From: Neobacillus sp. WH10
Lineage (GTDB): Bacteria > Bacillota > Bacilli > Bacillales > Cytobacillaceae
Assembly: GCF_030123405.1 (NCBI RefSeq)
Contig: NZ_CP126110.1
Coordinates: forward strand, 3,782,001-3,846,000
DNA: 64,000 bases
Reading direction: 5' to 3'
Part shown: positions 1 to 8,140 of the stretch, piece by piece
Numbering within the stretch: the stretch's first letter is position 1
Layout: each line of letters begins with the position of its first letter
The notes under the pieces: generated by a model
Databases searched by the model: none
Seen by the model: the letters and a program-made list of their open reading frames with translations, nothing else
Told to the model about the DNA's origin: nothing
Program-made: the position numbers and the translations under genes

Positions 1-253
1 GAGCACCACCGTTTTTTACTTTTGAAATGTCATTTGTCATCATTTTTTGCAAGTAGCTTAAGCTGTCGGCCCCTTTGACTTCAACTTCACCCATATGGGA
101 TACATCAAACAAACCAGCACGATTACGGACGGCTTCATGCTCTTCCTTAATGCTTGAGAATTGGACTGGCAGCTCCCAGCCTCCAAAATCGATAGTTTTC
201 CCCCCATTTTCTTTATACACCTCGAAAAGCGGAGTACGTTTTAATTCAGTCAT
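1..253 (-). CDS. gcvT: aminomethyltransferase (glycine cleavage T protein), 5' part only
   Basis: N-terminal ~84 codons of GcvT; the rest lies left of the window. The minus-strand product begins MTELKRTPLFEVY and contains DFGGWELPVQFSSI and GLFDVSHMGE, which are characteristic of the T-protein folate-binding N-domain. GcvT takes the aminomethyl group from the lipoyl H-protein and transfers the methylene to tetrahydrofolate, releasing ammonia. The ATG at 253 follows a purine-rich AAAGGGGA ribosome binding site. It lies downstream of a tandem glycine riboswitch and terminator, so expression should depend on glycine. Confidence 0.95.
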   Translation of the reverse strand, partial: MTELKRTPLFEVYKENGGKTIDFGGWELPVQFSSIKEEHEAVRNRAGLFDVSHMGEVEVKGADSLSYLQKMMTNDISKVKNGGA

Positions 254-278
254 CCTAAAGTCCCCTTTCAATCTTTTA

Positions 279-372
279 CTTGGCCGAAAGGAAAGTATAA
301 CTTTCCTTTCAGACATAGGTGCAACTACGTCTCTGTCTAAGCCTAACGGCTTGCCAATCGGCGAGTTTTCTT
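279..372 (-). repeat. dispersed repeat family A, copy 1 (in the gcvT leader)
   Basis: Read on the minus strand it starts AAGAAAACTCGCCGA, contains GTAGTTGCACCTATG and ends in a palindromic GAAAGGAAAGT..ACTTTCCTTTC hairpin followed by CGGCCAA. Related copies with the same ends are at 55347-55487 and 58411-58500. It lies between the riboswitch terminator and gcvT, so it is transcribed in the gcvT leader. Confidence 0.7.
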
Positions 373-494
373 AATTCATTATTTGTAAAAAAGAACTCTT
401 AAAAAGAGATTGAACCCATTAACAAAATCCGGAAAAATTCTCTCTTTTTCAAGCGAAAAAGCATTTGGATGAGTAAAAATTCTGAAAAAAGGCA

Positions 495-542
495 TAAAAA
501 AGGACAGAAACCTCCCATGAAATATAAGAAGGTCTCTGTCCT
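495..542 (-). terminator. riboswitch expression-platform terminator
   Basis: On the minus strand, GGACAGAGACC and GGTTTCTGTCC form a stem followed by a T-run, directly downstream of the second glycine aptamer. This is the classic on-switch layout: glycine binding should prevent terminator formation. Confidence 0.85.
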
Positions 543-693
543 TGCACCTGAAAGTTTACCTTAATGGTTTTCCCCTTTGGTGGCTGCCCATATTGATCAG
601 CACTCTCCAGAGCTGCGTCAAACAAGAGTTCTTTTGCCTGAGAGATTCACATTTCTGCTTGCTCCTTCGGCGCTACAAAGGTAGTCTCTCCCC
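543..693 (-). ncRNA. tandem glycine riboswitch
   Basis: The minus strand carries two glycine aptamers in series. The first runs from GGGGAGAGACTACC through GCGCCGAAGGAGCAAGC to AATCTCTCAGGCAAAAGAAC. The second runs from CTCTGGAGAGTGCTGATC through GCAGCCACCAAAGGGG to CAGGTGCAAGGACAGAG. These are the conserved gcvT-leader motifs. A TATAAT -10 box lies at 708-713 on the minus strand, just upstream. The element controls gcvT and presumably the downstream gcvPA-gcvPB outside the window. Confidence 0.95.
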
Positions 694-915
694 TTGCTGT
701 CATTCGCATTATAATATTTTCCAATTTGGTCATACTAATTATACCTATAAAATAATTTACCTTATTAAAATATTTAAAACTTTAAAAACTAACTTCATCC
801 TACCATTAAAACAATGTATTGAGCAATAACTTTATAAAGAAAATCAGAAGTACTTTGATTTTGAGAATAATTGGCATTATGCAGATAAAAACAGCGTCTA
901 AAAGGAGCTGAAATT

Positions 916-2604
916 ATGACGGTTGAAATTGAATTTAATTCCTCTTGGCAGGATGATTTTTTACATAGAATTGAGAACGATGGGCCATGGGGAAATTGGG
1001 AGCTATTTAAGCTGGCAATCGGGGTTGAAAAACATTTGGTGATCCCTGAATTTGAAGGCCTGCAAGCCCCAAATCATTTGCCAAATTTAACACCCCTGCC
1101 CCACCAGCTCGAAACAGCAAAACAAGTAATTGAAAACATGAATGGAAAAGCCATCCTTGCTGATGAAGTAGGACTTGGGAAGACCATTGAGGCTGGATTA
1201 ATTTTAAAAGAATACATGATTCGCGGATTAGTGAAAAAGGTCTTGATCCTCGTCCCTGCTTCTTTGGTTTCCCAATGGGCGATTGAACTGAATAGCAAAT
1301 TTTTCATCCCTGCAATTACTCAAAGGAAAAGTTATGTATGGGAACAATGTGATGTCGTCGTCTCCTCGATTGATACGGCCAAACGAAACCCACATCGAGA
1401 TATTATTTATAAACAAGACTATGATCTCATCATCATTGATGAAGCCCATAAATTAAAAAATAACAAAACGAAAAACTACGAATTTGTTCAAAATCTTAAA
1501 AAGAAATTTTGTTTATTGTTGACGGCCACTCCGATTCAAAACCGAATCGAAGAAATCTTTAATCTTGTTTCACTTCTTAAACCTGGCCATCTAGGCAGTG
1601 AGACCGCATTCTATGAAAAATACAAACGTGACGCAAGGTCATTAAATGATAACGAGCATTTAAAAGAATTAGTTAATAAAGTAATGATTCGCAATCGCCG
1701 TGCTGATACAGGAATAGAATGGACCAAACGGCATGTGGAAACGATTCCGATTGATCTTACACCTCCTGAAAAAGAGCTTTATGAAGCGATTAATAAACTT
1801 AAAAACGAGGGCGATTGGCTTCAGACAAGTGCATTCTCAGTTATGACACTACAGCGTGAGGCATGCAGCAGCAGGGAAGCGGTTTTTTATACGTTAAAAA
1901 ATATGCTCCAGAAAAAGGAAAATCCATCGAATGCTTTCGAGGAACAAATTCAGTTTTTAATCCAAAAGGTGGAAGCTGTTCAGCAAAATTCAAAAGCTGA
2001 AAAAGCGCTTGAATTAATTCAAAAAGTTAATGATAAAGTCATTATATTTACTGAATATCGTGCCACACAGATGTACCTGCAGTGGTTTTTAAAACAGCAT
2101 GGGATTTCTTCTGTACCGTTTCGCGGCGGCTTTAAGCGGGGGAAAAAGGACTGGATGAGGGAATTATTTCAAAAGCACGCACAGGTGCTGATAGCGACAG
2201 AAGCCGGAGGTGAAGGAATTAATCTACAGTTCTGTAACCATATTATTAATTTTGATCTACCTTGGAATCCAATGCGGCTAGAGCAGCGGATTGGACGAAT
2301 TCACCGTCTCGGTCAGGAAAAAGATGTCATGATATACAATTTCGCCATTAAGAACACCGTTGAAGAACATATTTTAAAGCTTCTTTATGAAAAAATACAT
2401 TTATTTGAAAAGGTCATCGGTGAGCTCGATGATATATTAACAAAACTGGAATTTGGCAATATTGAAGATCATTTAATTGATATTTTCGGACAATCCGCTT
2501 CTGAAGGTGAAATGAGAATCAAAATGGAGAATTTATCGTCAATGATTGAATTTGCCGAAGGCATGAAGAAAGGGGATTCACATGCAGCAGCAGGAAATTC
2601 ATAA
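916..2604 (+). CDS. yqhH: SNF2/DEAD-box family helicase YqhH
   Basis: A 562-residue SWI/SNF2-type ATPase. Motif I LADEVGLGKT is at about residues 81-90, the DEAH motif IIIDEAHKL at about 172-180, motif III TATPIQNR near 203, and motif VI QRIGRIHRLGQ near 460. Size and position (divergent from gcvT, overlapping yqhG) match B. subtilis YqhH. It is probably a DNA- or RNA-dependent translocase of RapA/HepA type without the accessory domains; its exact substrate is unknown. The start follows the RBS AAAAGGAGCTG. No frameshifts seen. Confidence 0.93.
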   Translation: MTVEIEFNSSWQDDFLHRIENDGPWGNWELFKLAIGVEKHLVIPEFEGLQAPNHLPNLTPLPHQLETAKQVIENMNGKAILADEVGLGKTIEAGLILKEYMIRGLVKKVLILVPASLVSQWAIELNSKFFIPAITQRKSYVWEQCDVVVSSIDTAKRNPHRDIIYKQDYDLIIIDEAHKLKNNKTKNYEFVQNLKKKFCLLLTATPIQNRIEEIFNLVSLLKPGHLGSETAFYEKYKRDARSLNDNEHLKELVNKVMIRNRRADTGIEWTKRHVETIPIDLTPPEKELYEAINKLKNEGDWLQTSAFSVMTLQREACSSREAVFYTLKNMLQKKENPSNAFEEQIQFLIQKVEAVQQNSKAEKALELIQKVNDKVIIFTEYRATQMYLQWFLKQHGISSVPFRGGFKRGKKDWMRELFQKHAQVLIATEAGGEGINLQFCNHIINFDLPWNPMRLEQRIGRIHRLGQEKDVMIYNFAIKNTVEEHILKLLYEKIHLFEKVIGELDDILTKLEFGNIEDHLIDIFGQSASEGEMRIKMENLSSMIEFAEGMKKGDSHAAAGNS

Positions 2605-3373
2605 TTTTCTTTTGGATTATTTTAAAGCAAATGAATGCCCAATAATTGAAGATAAGCCAGGCTTTTTAACTGTCCAGTTAACGATTGAACTGGATAAAGA
2701 ACTGATGAACCGGCCATTTTACTGGCACTATTTAGAAAAAACAGGCGGAATTCCAAATCCAATGCGGCTTACTTTTATCACCAACAAAGAAAAAGCCCCC
2801 GATCAAATTAAGGGTGAAATCATTCATTTTGGTTCACCTCGGCTGCACCAAATTTTTGAATCAACTAAAAATCTTGCCAGCTACATTCGCCTTTATGAGA
2901 ATCATCACCTTCAAGGGAATCAAACTCCATTAATGCCATGGTTGTGCATGAATGTAAAGATTTCTTATCAATGTGACCGTAAGCGCGATGTCTTTAAATC
3001 AATCGGCTTGCAGCTTATTAATGGACAAATGGTTGAGGATTTTCACGACCGTTTGCAAAAGATCTCGCTGACGCCAAAAATACCTGATTATTCCTTTACA
3101 ATATCGCCATTAGTAAGGCCTAAGAGTGGCATGTCAAGGATTGAAACGTATTTAAAATCAGTGATTTCAGAAGATGACCATTCGTGGGCTAATGATGCTC
3201 GGAAGCGATGGAATCAGGATTTGCGGCTGTTAGATCATTTTTATGAAGATGTAGAAGATGAAAATGAAAGCTACGAGACCGAAAAAAAAGCTCTCCAAGA
3301 ACAATACGAACCAAAAATAAACATCTCACTCATCAATGGAGGACTTTTCTATTTAACGGAAAAAGCAATATAA
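2582..3373 (+). CDS. yqhG: YqhG family protein of unknown function
   Basis: A 263-residue soluble protein beginning MQQQEIHNFLLDYFKANEC, the YqhG family, always next to yqhH in Bacillus. It overlaps the yqhH end by 23 nt, so the two are translationally coupled. The acidic C-terminus (EDVEDENESYETEKK) and the absence of a signal peptide or membrane segment suggest a cytosolic partner of the YqhH helicase; this is inference from context. Confidence 0.9.
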   Translation: MQQQEIHNFLLDYFKANECPIIEDKPGFLTVQLTIELDKELMNRPFYWHYLEKTGGIPNPMRLTFITNKEKAPDQIKGEIIHFGSPRLHQIFESTKNLASYIRLYENHHLQGNQTPLMPWLCMNVKISYQCDRKRDVFKSIGLQLINGQMVEDFHDRLQKISLTPKIPDYSFTISPLVRPKSGMSRIETYLKSVISEDDHSWANDARKRWNQDLRLLDHFYEDVEDENESYETEKKALQEQYEPKINISLINGGLFYLTEKAI

Positions 3374-3380
3374 GAAACAG

Positions 3381-3425
3381 GGGTGTCAGGCACCATGTGA
3401 AAAATTCACATGGTGCCTGACACCC
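3381..3425. repeat. 21-bp perfect inverted repeat (possible terminator)
   Basis: Arms at 3381-3401 and 3405-3425 (starting GGGTGTCAGGCACC) pair perfectly around an AAA loop. The GTGTCAGGCACC palindrome type is a widely dispersed Bacillus repeat. Its place after yqhG and before comGA suggests it ends yqhHG transcription, although no T-run follows. Confidence 0.7.
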
Positions 3426-3500
3426 TAATTAAATTTATTGCCGAAAATAATAAAATTAATTTACAAATAAAGAAGGAAAAGAAAGAACCCTGTCGAATAT

Positions 3501-4322
3501 ATGCAAGGACAAATTAAAAAGGTGGTGTTACCTATTGTTAGTGCAATTGAAATTTTAGCTAATCGGATCATCACAGATGCGGCACGGAACCAAGCGACAG
3601 ATATTCACATTATTCCTCGGAAGAAAGACACACTTGTTCAAATCCGTTTAACTAACAAACTCATACCCCGGTTATCCCTTCCAAAAGATGAATGCGACAG
3701 ATTAATCTCACATTTTAAGTTCACAGCCAACATGGATATCGGTGAAAGAAGACGCCCGCAAAGCGGAGCCATTTTTTGTGAAGTAGATGGACAATTAATG
3801 GGTCTTAGGCTTTCCACTCTTCCCTCAAACAACAGAGAGAGCCTTGTCATCCGGCTATTACCCCAACAAGAACAAATTCCATTTCATCAACTCTCTTTAT
3901 TTCCGGCAATGACTCGAAAATTACTAGCCCTTCTCAAACATGCACATGGACTTATCATATTTACTGGTCCAACAGGATCTGGTAAGACCACAACTCTCTA
4001 CTCACTTTTAAATGAAACTGCCCACCTATTTCATCGCAATGTCATTACGCTTGAAGATCCAATCGAAAAAAACTACGACTCTGTTTTGCAGGTACAAGTG
4101 AATGAAAAAGCGGGTGTTACCTATGCGGCCGGTTTAAAGGCTATTCTTCGCCACGATCCCGACATCATCATGGTTGGTGAAATCCGGGACGCCGAAACAG
4201 CAAAAATTGCTGTCAGAGCGGCCCTTACAGGGCATCCAGTATGTACAATAGACACATACAAATTATTTAATTTCTTCAAACGTCAAAACCTCATGCCGAA
4301 TACCTTTCAACCATTCTGTTAA
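3501..4322 (+). CDS. comGA: ComGA competence ATPase, N-terminal part, interrupted by the prophage
   Basis: Type II/IV secretion-like ATPase that powers assembly of the competence pseudopilus at the inner membrane face. This part holds the N-domain, Walker A GPTGSGKTTT (about residues 156-165 from the ATG), the Asp box TLEDPIE and Walker B-like DPDIIMVGEIRDAETA. Host coding ends at the att core (codon H, 4233-4235); the frame then runs 29 codons into phage DNA before stopping at 4322. The ATG at 3501 has no good RBS. An in-frame ATT at 3534 lies 8 nt after AAAAAGGTGG and would give a rebuilt ComGA of 357 residues, close to the 356 of B. subtilis. The 3' remainder is at 42657-43028. Confidence 0.92.
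   Translation: MQGQIKKVVLPIVSAIEILANRIITDAARNQATDIHIIPRKKDTLVQIRLTNKLIPRLSLPKDECDRLISHFKFTANMDIGERRRPQSGAIFCEVDGQLMGLRLSTLPSNNRESLVIRLLPQQEQIPFHQLSLFPAMTRKLLALLKHAHGLIIFTGPTGSGKTTTLYSLLNETAHLFHRNVITLEDPIEKNYDSVLQVQVNEKAGVTYAAGLKAILRHDPDIIMVGEIRDAETAKIAVRAALTGHPVCTIDTYKLFNFFKRQNLMPNTFQPFC
4226..4256. other. attL
   Basis: The core TACAGGGCAT (4226-4235) joins comGA on the left to phage DNA on the right. The phage arm at 4239-4256 is an imperfect inverted copy (15 of 18) of the arm at 42632-42649. The centre of symmetry of the rebuilt attP falls on the dinucleotide CA at 4233-4234, the likely crossover. Confidence 0.85.
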
Positions 4323-4457
4323 TTTTCTTTTCCGCGATTCAGTTTTTGTAATAAAATATAAGATTGGGGTTTGGTCTTTATAAACCGGCAGCACTTCACG
4401 ATTAAAGCGGAATGTGAGCCGTTTGTGAGCAACGACAAAGAAAATGCTGGCAGAATC
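4263..4457 (-). pseudogene. C-terminal remnant resembling a replication-relaxation protein
   Basis: An open frame without a usable start, ending in TPILYFITKTESRKRKL...EVLTFEEIK. The pattern matches the C-terminus of the intact replication-relaxation protein at 5445-6041 (PKIVWLTTTNFRKIQ...AVYTIDDIR). A TAG stop lies immediately upstream at 4458-4460, so only about 64 codons survive. It is probably a decayed relative left at the attL edge. The similarity was judged by eye and is tentative. Confidence 0.4.
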
Positions 4458-4517
4458 CTATAGTTTAAGGAGTCCACCGAACCCTTTAACGAGTGATGAA
4501 AAATGATTGTTATTTAA

Positions 4518-4566
4518 CCCCTCTCGACCGCTTTCGACTTCTCACCACCCGAGGAGAAGTTAGGGG
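4518..4566. terminator. bipartite hairpin
   Basis: CCCCT (4518-4522) pairs with AGGGG (4562-4566) and ACTTCTC (4537-4543) pairs with GAGAAGT (4554-4560). It lies just downstream of the small minus-strand gene at 4589-4735. The T-rich stretch after it is on the plus strand, so the direction of termination is unclear. Confidence 0.45.
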
Positions 4567-4588
4567 CTCGTTTATTTTTCTCTATTTA

Positions 4589-4735
4589 TTATGATTGCGT
4601 GATATTTTTGTGGTCAGTGGTCATTTCCGACTCATTGACCACATTTTTTTCTTTTCTATATAGTTCAATTATGTAATCATAGCATTTTTGAAGTACTTCC
4701 TTAGTGTGTGGTCCTTCGATAATGGTTACTTTCAT
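4589..4735 (-). CDS. 48-residue hypothetical phage protein
   Basis: Minus-strand ORF beginning MKVTIIEGPHTKEVLQK and ending HKNITQS. The ATG at 4735 follows a clear AGGGGTGA RBS. It lies after the terminator of the FtsK cassette and before a hairpin. Predicted soluble, function not recognised. Confidence 0.5.
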   Translation of the reverse strand: MKVTIIEGPHTKEVLQKCYDYIIELYRKEKNVVNESEMTTDHKNITQS

Positions 4736-4765
4736 TTTATTCACCCCTGCTTAAATAATACCAAT

Positions 4766-4789
4766 AAAAAAGGAGAATTGCTTCTCCTT
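4766..4789 (-). terminator. terminator of the FtsK cassette
   Basis: On the minus strand, GGAGAA-GCAA-TTCTCC is followed by a run of T, just after the stop codon of the zinc-ribbon gene at 4794. Confidence 0.8.
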
Positions 4790-4793
4790 CTTT

Positions 4794-4928
4794 CTAAATC
4801 TCTACCTTATTTTTACAACGTGTACAAACCTTCTTCGTCTTTTTATTCCCTTTGTGATATTTACCGCAATCGGTACATGGCACTAAATTTTTACCATTAT
4901 TTTGATGTTCATCCTTGTTCCTCCTCAA
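4794..4928 (-). CDS. small zinc-ribbon protein (44 residues)
   Basis: A TTG-initiated frame with CTDCGKYHKGNKKTKKVCTRC, that is two CxxC knuckles 13 residues apart, typical of a treble-clef or zinc-ribbon mini-protein. AAGGTGAG lies about 13 nt upstream of the TTG, a rather long gap. It is the last gene before the cassette terminator, 20 nt after the membrane protein gene. The function is unknown; it could bind nucleic acid or a partner of the FtsK/relaxation proteins. Confidence 0.45.
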   Translation of the reverse strand: MRRNKDEHQNNGKNLVPCTDCGKYHKGNKKTKKVCTRCKNKVEI

Positions 4929-4948
4929 ATTTTATATAATCTCTCACC

Positions 4949-5431
4949 TTACACGGCATTTCCTACCTGTTTCAGCACATTTAAGATAAGAGGGGATACC
5001 TGGATAAGCACATAACCTAATCCGGCATTTTGAATTCCAGTCCACGCCTTTTCAGCTTTGCCAAACATAAAGAGAAAACACGAACCTACAATGACAACCG
5101 AAGCAATCGGCAACGATAAGACCACAAGAATATCTACCACCGGATCTAATACATGCGCCAAAGCTGACAATGCTTGCTCTCCCATCCATTCTTTAGCCCC
5201 AACTTCAACCGCTATAGGTGCAGTGGATACTGCAACCGCATTTGCTCCGGCGGTCACGGCGAAAGCCTTCATTGCAAATCCGAATGAACCAATCGCACCG
5301 CCAGTAGCCAATGGAAGAACAGCAGCACTCGCTAATTTGGTGGTTTTTTCGATTCTCCCTCGCCTTTTCGCTTTTTCCTTAACCTTGTATTCACCAGACA
5401 TAAATTCATTGAATTTAATTACTTTTTTCAT
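4949..5431 (-). CDS. two-helix membrane protein of the FtsK/replication-relaxation cassette
   Basis: About 160 residues from the start MKKVIKFNEFMSGEYK, chosen because AAGGAG lies 9 nt upstream. A basic N-terminus (KEKAKRRGRIEK) precedes an Ala/Gly-rich segment and two C-terminal hydrophobic stretches (DILVVLSLPIASVVIVGSCF and GYVLIQVSPLILNVLK). Short proteins with paired C-terminal helices, partnered with FtsK-like ATPases, occur in conjugative and phage cassettes and sometimes look VirB2-like. That comparison is only topological. Confidence 0.6.
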   Translation of the reverse strand: MKKVIKFNEFMSGEYKVKEKAKRRGRIEKTTKLASAAVLPLATGGAIGSFGFAMKAFAVTAGANAVAVSTAPIAVEVGAKEWMGEQALSALAHVLDPVVDILVVLSLPIASVVIVGSCFLFMFGKAEKAWTGIQNAGLGYVLIQVSPLILNVLKQVGNAV

Positions 5432-5444
5432 TTTGACCAACTCC

Positions 5445-6041
5445 TTATCGAATGTCGTCAATTGTATAAACCGCATATGGTAAGCCTTTGCAAAGGTCTA
5501 TAATCTGTATTTTTCTAAAATTTGTAGTTGTTAGCCAGACTATTTTCGGAAAATAACCGTATTTTTCATGGATGGTTCTGCCGGCAAATAATCCTTTGTA
5601 CTGTGTGATTTTCCCACGATTTGCCTTCATTTTTTGTAGAGAGTCAACTTCCAAGAATTGATATTTTCCGTTTACTTTAAATACTGCATCACAAATGACT
5701 GAGTAATCGTCATCACGGTATTTCATTTCATTTTTCCACTCGCTAGGAAAACCCAAGTAAATATAAAAATCATTTCGCATAAGAACGTGATTGACAAATT
5801 TATTCTTTTTTCTTTCCTTTTCGGAATTTACATATTCTCGGCCTTCTTTGTTTAAAAAATAGACATTAGGTGAATCGTTTTCTCTGAACGAAGATAAATA
5901 AGGAGACAACTCTCTAAGGATCCGATTTGTATTTTGCTTCTTTCCAAGTCTGTGAATTACGCTTAATTGATCTCTGTTAAGAAAGTCCAGTTTCTTCAAT
6001 GACAAGAGTATTTTTTCTTGTCTCTCGCTCAACCTTTTCAA
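5445..6041 (-). CDS. replication-relaxation family protein
   Basis: A 198-residue protein with a winged-helix-like N-terminus (MKRLSERQEKILLSLKKLDF) and a nuclease-fold-like C-terminal half including YQFLEVDSLQKMKANR. This matches the Replic_Relax family found beside FtsK-like ATPases in plasmids and phages of Firmicutes. The TTG start at 6041 is supported by GGGAGG 8 nt upstream. It overlaps the FtsK gene by 65 nt, indicating coupling. The family is thought to act at replication origins; the actual role here is unknown. Confidence 0.75.
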   Translation of the reverse strand: MKRLSERQEKILLSLKKLDFLNRDQLSVIHRLGKKQNTNRILRELSPYLSSFRENDSPNVYFLNKEGREYVNSEKERKKNKFVNHVLMRNDFYIYLGFPSEWKNEMKYRDDDYSVICDAVFKVNGKYQFLEVDSLQKMKANRGKITQYKGLFAGRTIHEKYGYFPKIVWLTTTNFRKIQIIDLCKGLPYAVYTIDDIR

Positions 6042-7281
6042 TGGATTTACCTCCCTTATTCGGGATGATCTGTTGTGTAATGGTTGCTGTAATGATTTCA
6101 GGAGTGATAAGAGGGGTTTGAATGGTTACACGCTCATCTGCCATTTGATAAATCGCTCTACCTTTGATTTTTGGTAATGCTTCTGCACCTTCGCTGTCCA
6201 ATACAACCCTGGAAGCAACCCCAGTTTGAACCCGGAAGCATAGTTTAGCATCACTATTTTGTTTACATTGACGGGGGATAATATCGCCGGTTCCGTACTG
6301 GGTCGCCAGTATCAGCCGAAAACCTAAGCCTGCGCCCAACCGTGAAATCTGACTCATATATTTTTGACATTCTTTTTTCAATGCTTTTTCCTCTTTCGAT
6401 ACTGCCTCATCAGGATTTAATTCTCCAACCTCATCGATGATGATAAAATGCCTTTCAGTGATACCTGCATCCTCTACTTTTTTCTTGCCTGCCTTCCTGA
6501 GTATTTCTTGCTTTGTTCTCATGAGATTATAGGCATTTTTTAACGTTTCTAAAGCTTCCTCCGGCTCGTAAGCGATTGATACGGTTTGTTGGATATTCTC
6601 GTAGTCGCAAAGCTCCACGCCGCCCTTGAGGTCGATTAAATGGAATTTCACGTTGTTTGGCTGCTGTCTAATTAGCTGATTAATAATGCAATTGATTAGA
6701 TTAGATTTACCGTATCTTGTCGCGCCACCCAAGCAGAAATGAGGAATTTTTTCAAAATCGTGAAAGATTAATTTGTTTCTTTCACGGGTTGCGCCGAATG
6801 CTACTTTCCATCCTTTTCCTTCTTGAAACTTGATTTGAGAAGGTAATGGCTCATTGTATACCCGTATCTTTAATAATCCGTCGTAAGACAGCTCTATTTC
6901 CTTTCTGTCAGTCAGTTTTTTATTGTAGAGACCTTTGATATTCGAAATGATATTACGGTCTAATTTCAGCTCTCTAAGGTCTTTAATTCGAATCTTAACT
7001 GAACGGGTATTGATTCCTGATTCAATTACTTTTTGTTTGGCAACATAATCCTCAAAACTTCTGCCTAAAGGGATGCGATAACGATATTCAGTACCCCAAT
7101 CATAATTTTTCTTTTTTAGCAGCTGGGTGGTTAATGTGCGTTCTCCATCCCTTACATTTAGGCCAGTTAGAGTAAATATTTTTTGAATTTTTTTCGAATC
7201 GTTCCCATCACTGTTTTTTGATAAAAAAGCTTTCAAAGAAATTGCTCCAAAAATTGTTGTTGTAACTGCTTCGAAAATCAT
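5977..7281 (-). CDS. FtsK/SpoIIIE-domain DNA translocase
   Basis: 434 residues from MIFEAVTTTIFGAISLKAF; AAGGAGG precedes this ATG, whereas an upstream in-frame ATG at 7314 has no RBS. Walker A is LGGATRYGKSNLI in mid-protein and Walker B is HFIIIDEVGELN. A hydrophobic N-terminal stretch may anchor it to the membrane. Such proteins pump double-stranded DNA. In this cassette with a replication-relaxation protein it resembles the conjugation-coupling ATPases of integrative elements, and similar genes occur in Bacillus cereus-group phages. It is divergent from a small HTH gene. Confidence 0.85.
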   Translation of the reverse strand: MIFEAVTTTIFGAISLKAFLSKNSDGNDSKKIQKIFTLTGLNVRDGERTLTTQLLKKKNYDWGTEYRYRIPLGRSFEDYVAKQKVIESGINTRSVKIRIKDLRELKLDRNIISNIKGLYNKKLTDRKEIELSYDGLLKIRVYNEPLPSQIKFQEGKGWKVAFGATRERNKLIFHDFEKIPHFCLGGATRYGKSNLINCIINQLIRQQPNNVKFHLIDLKGGVELCDYENIQQTVSIAYEPEEALETLKNAYNLMRTKQEILRKAGKKKVEDAGITERHFIIIDEVGELNPDEAVSKEEKALKKECQKYMSQISRLGAGLGFRLILATQYGTGDIIPRQCKQNSDAKLCFRVQTGVASRVVLDSEGAEALPKIKGRAIYQMADERVTIQTPLITPEIITATITQQIIPNKGGKSIEKVERETRKNTLVIEETGLS

Positions 7282-7561
7282 TTTGATATCTTCCTCCTTC
7301 CCACGCCACCTCATTGGAACTTACAGAGTAAGTTATCCCTTAAAATGGATCACTTAAATACAAAGGAATTCAACCGCTAATATAAGATTTGTCGAGTATC
7401 CGGACACGCTAACAAGGGGCTAATAATGTGGTTATGTTAAAGGTTATTAAGGTGGATTTGTCCGTTATACATTGTCCTGTAAATATTTTTCAAATAAAAT
7501 TGCAATTAAATTTTAAGAGGGATTGTCCAATTAATGGAGAATTATTACTTGAGGTGTTTAT
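7282..7561. promoter_or_regulatory. divergent control region with TTGTCC repeats
   Basis: A 280-bp gene-free stretch between the FtsK gene (minus) and the HTH gene (plus). Three TTGTCC direct repeats at 7458-7463, 7472-7477 and 7523-7528 may be operator half-sites for the HTH protein. No strong -35/-10 pair is obvious. Confidence 0.4.
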
Positions 7562-7765
7562 ATGAAAAGTCGATTGAATGAACTTATAGAAAGAAGTGGA
7601 TACAGAAAAAAGTACATAGCAAAAGAGATCGGTATTACACCGAATCAACTATCAAATTGGATTGGCAGCAGGTCATATCCACCATTAGATAAAGCATATA
7701 AATTAGCAAAATTGTTAAATTGTAAAGTGGATGATCTATATGTGGAAGAAACAAAGGAGGAGTAA
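7562..7765 (+). CDS. XRE/Cro-type transcriptional regulator
   Basis: A 67-residue single-domain HTH protein, MKSRLNELIERSGYRKKYIAKEIG..., with the recognition helix around TPNQLSNWIGSRSYPP. It is close to the Cro/YdzL-type regulators of Bacillus mobile elements. RBS GAGGTG lies just before the ATG. It is transcribed away from the FtsK cassette and probably controls that promoter, with the TTGTCC repeats upstream as candidate operators. Confidence 0.8.
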   Translation: MKSRLNELIERSGYRKKYIAKEIGITPNQLSNWIGSRSYPPLDKAYKLAKLLNCKVDDLYVEETKEE

Positions 7766-7767
7766 AG

Positions 7768-8139
7768 ATGTTTTGGGATTTGCTTGGAGGTTATGTTGGT
7801 GCATTTATTTATGCTTTTATCGTGTATAATGTTATTTTATTGACCTTAAATTTTGTAACAAGGTATAAAATATTTAAGAAAAAAGCAGTAATTATTTCTT
7901 TGGTTTTATCTGTTTTTTTAACCTGTTTCTTAGCAGAACTAATTTATAATTGGGGTAATGTATTATTGTTTCATCTACCAATGCTTGTTTTAGTATTTTT
8001 AATTGATTTTAGAAGAATCATGTATCAAAAGTGTCCTCATTGTGCCGAACGAATTAAGGCGGATGCTATTAAATGCAAACATTGCCATACAGTCTTATCT
8101 ATACATGACGAAGAGGATTCAATAAAAGCAGGAGTTTAA
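7768..8139 (+). CDS. membrane protein with C-terminal zinc ribbon
   Basis: 123 residues. The N-terminal ~90 residues contain about three hydrophobic segments (GAFIYAFIVYNVILL, VIISLVLSVFLTCFLAEL, LLFHLPMLVLVFLI). They are followed by a cytosolic CPHCAERIKADAIKCKHC zinc ribbon. It starts 3 nt after the HTH gene with AAAGGAGGAG as RBS, so it is in the same operon. The function is not known. Confidence 0.65.
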   Translation: MFWDLLGGYVGAFIYAFIVYNVILLTLNFVTRYKIFKKKAVIISLVLSVFLTCFLAELIYNWGNVLLFHLPMLVLVFLIDFRRIMYQKCPHCAERIKADAIKCKHCHTVLSIHDEEDSIKAGV

Positions 8140-8140
8140 C

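Noticed and set aside
542..829. 95-codon plus-strand ORF at the left
   Set aside because: Antisense to the tandem glycine riboswitch.
3427..3500. ComK boxes upstream of comGA
   Set aside because: The region is AT-rich, but I could not find two clean AAAAnnnnnTTTT boxes at proper spacing, so I do not annotate them.
4688..4939. 83-codon plus-strand ORF
   Set aside because: Antisense to two small minus-strand genes with good signals (a 48-residue protein and a zinc ribbon).
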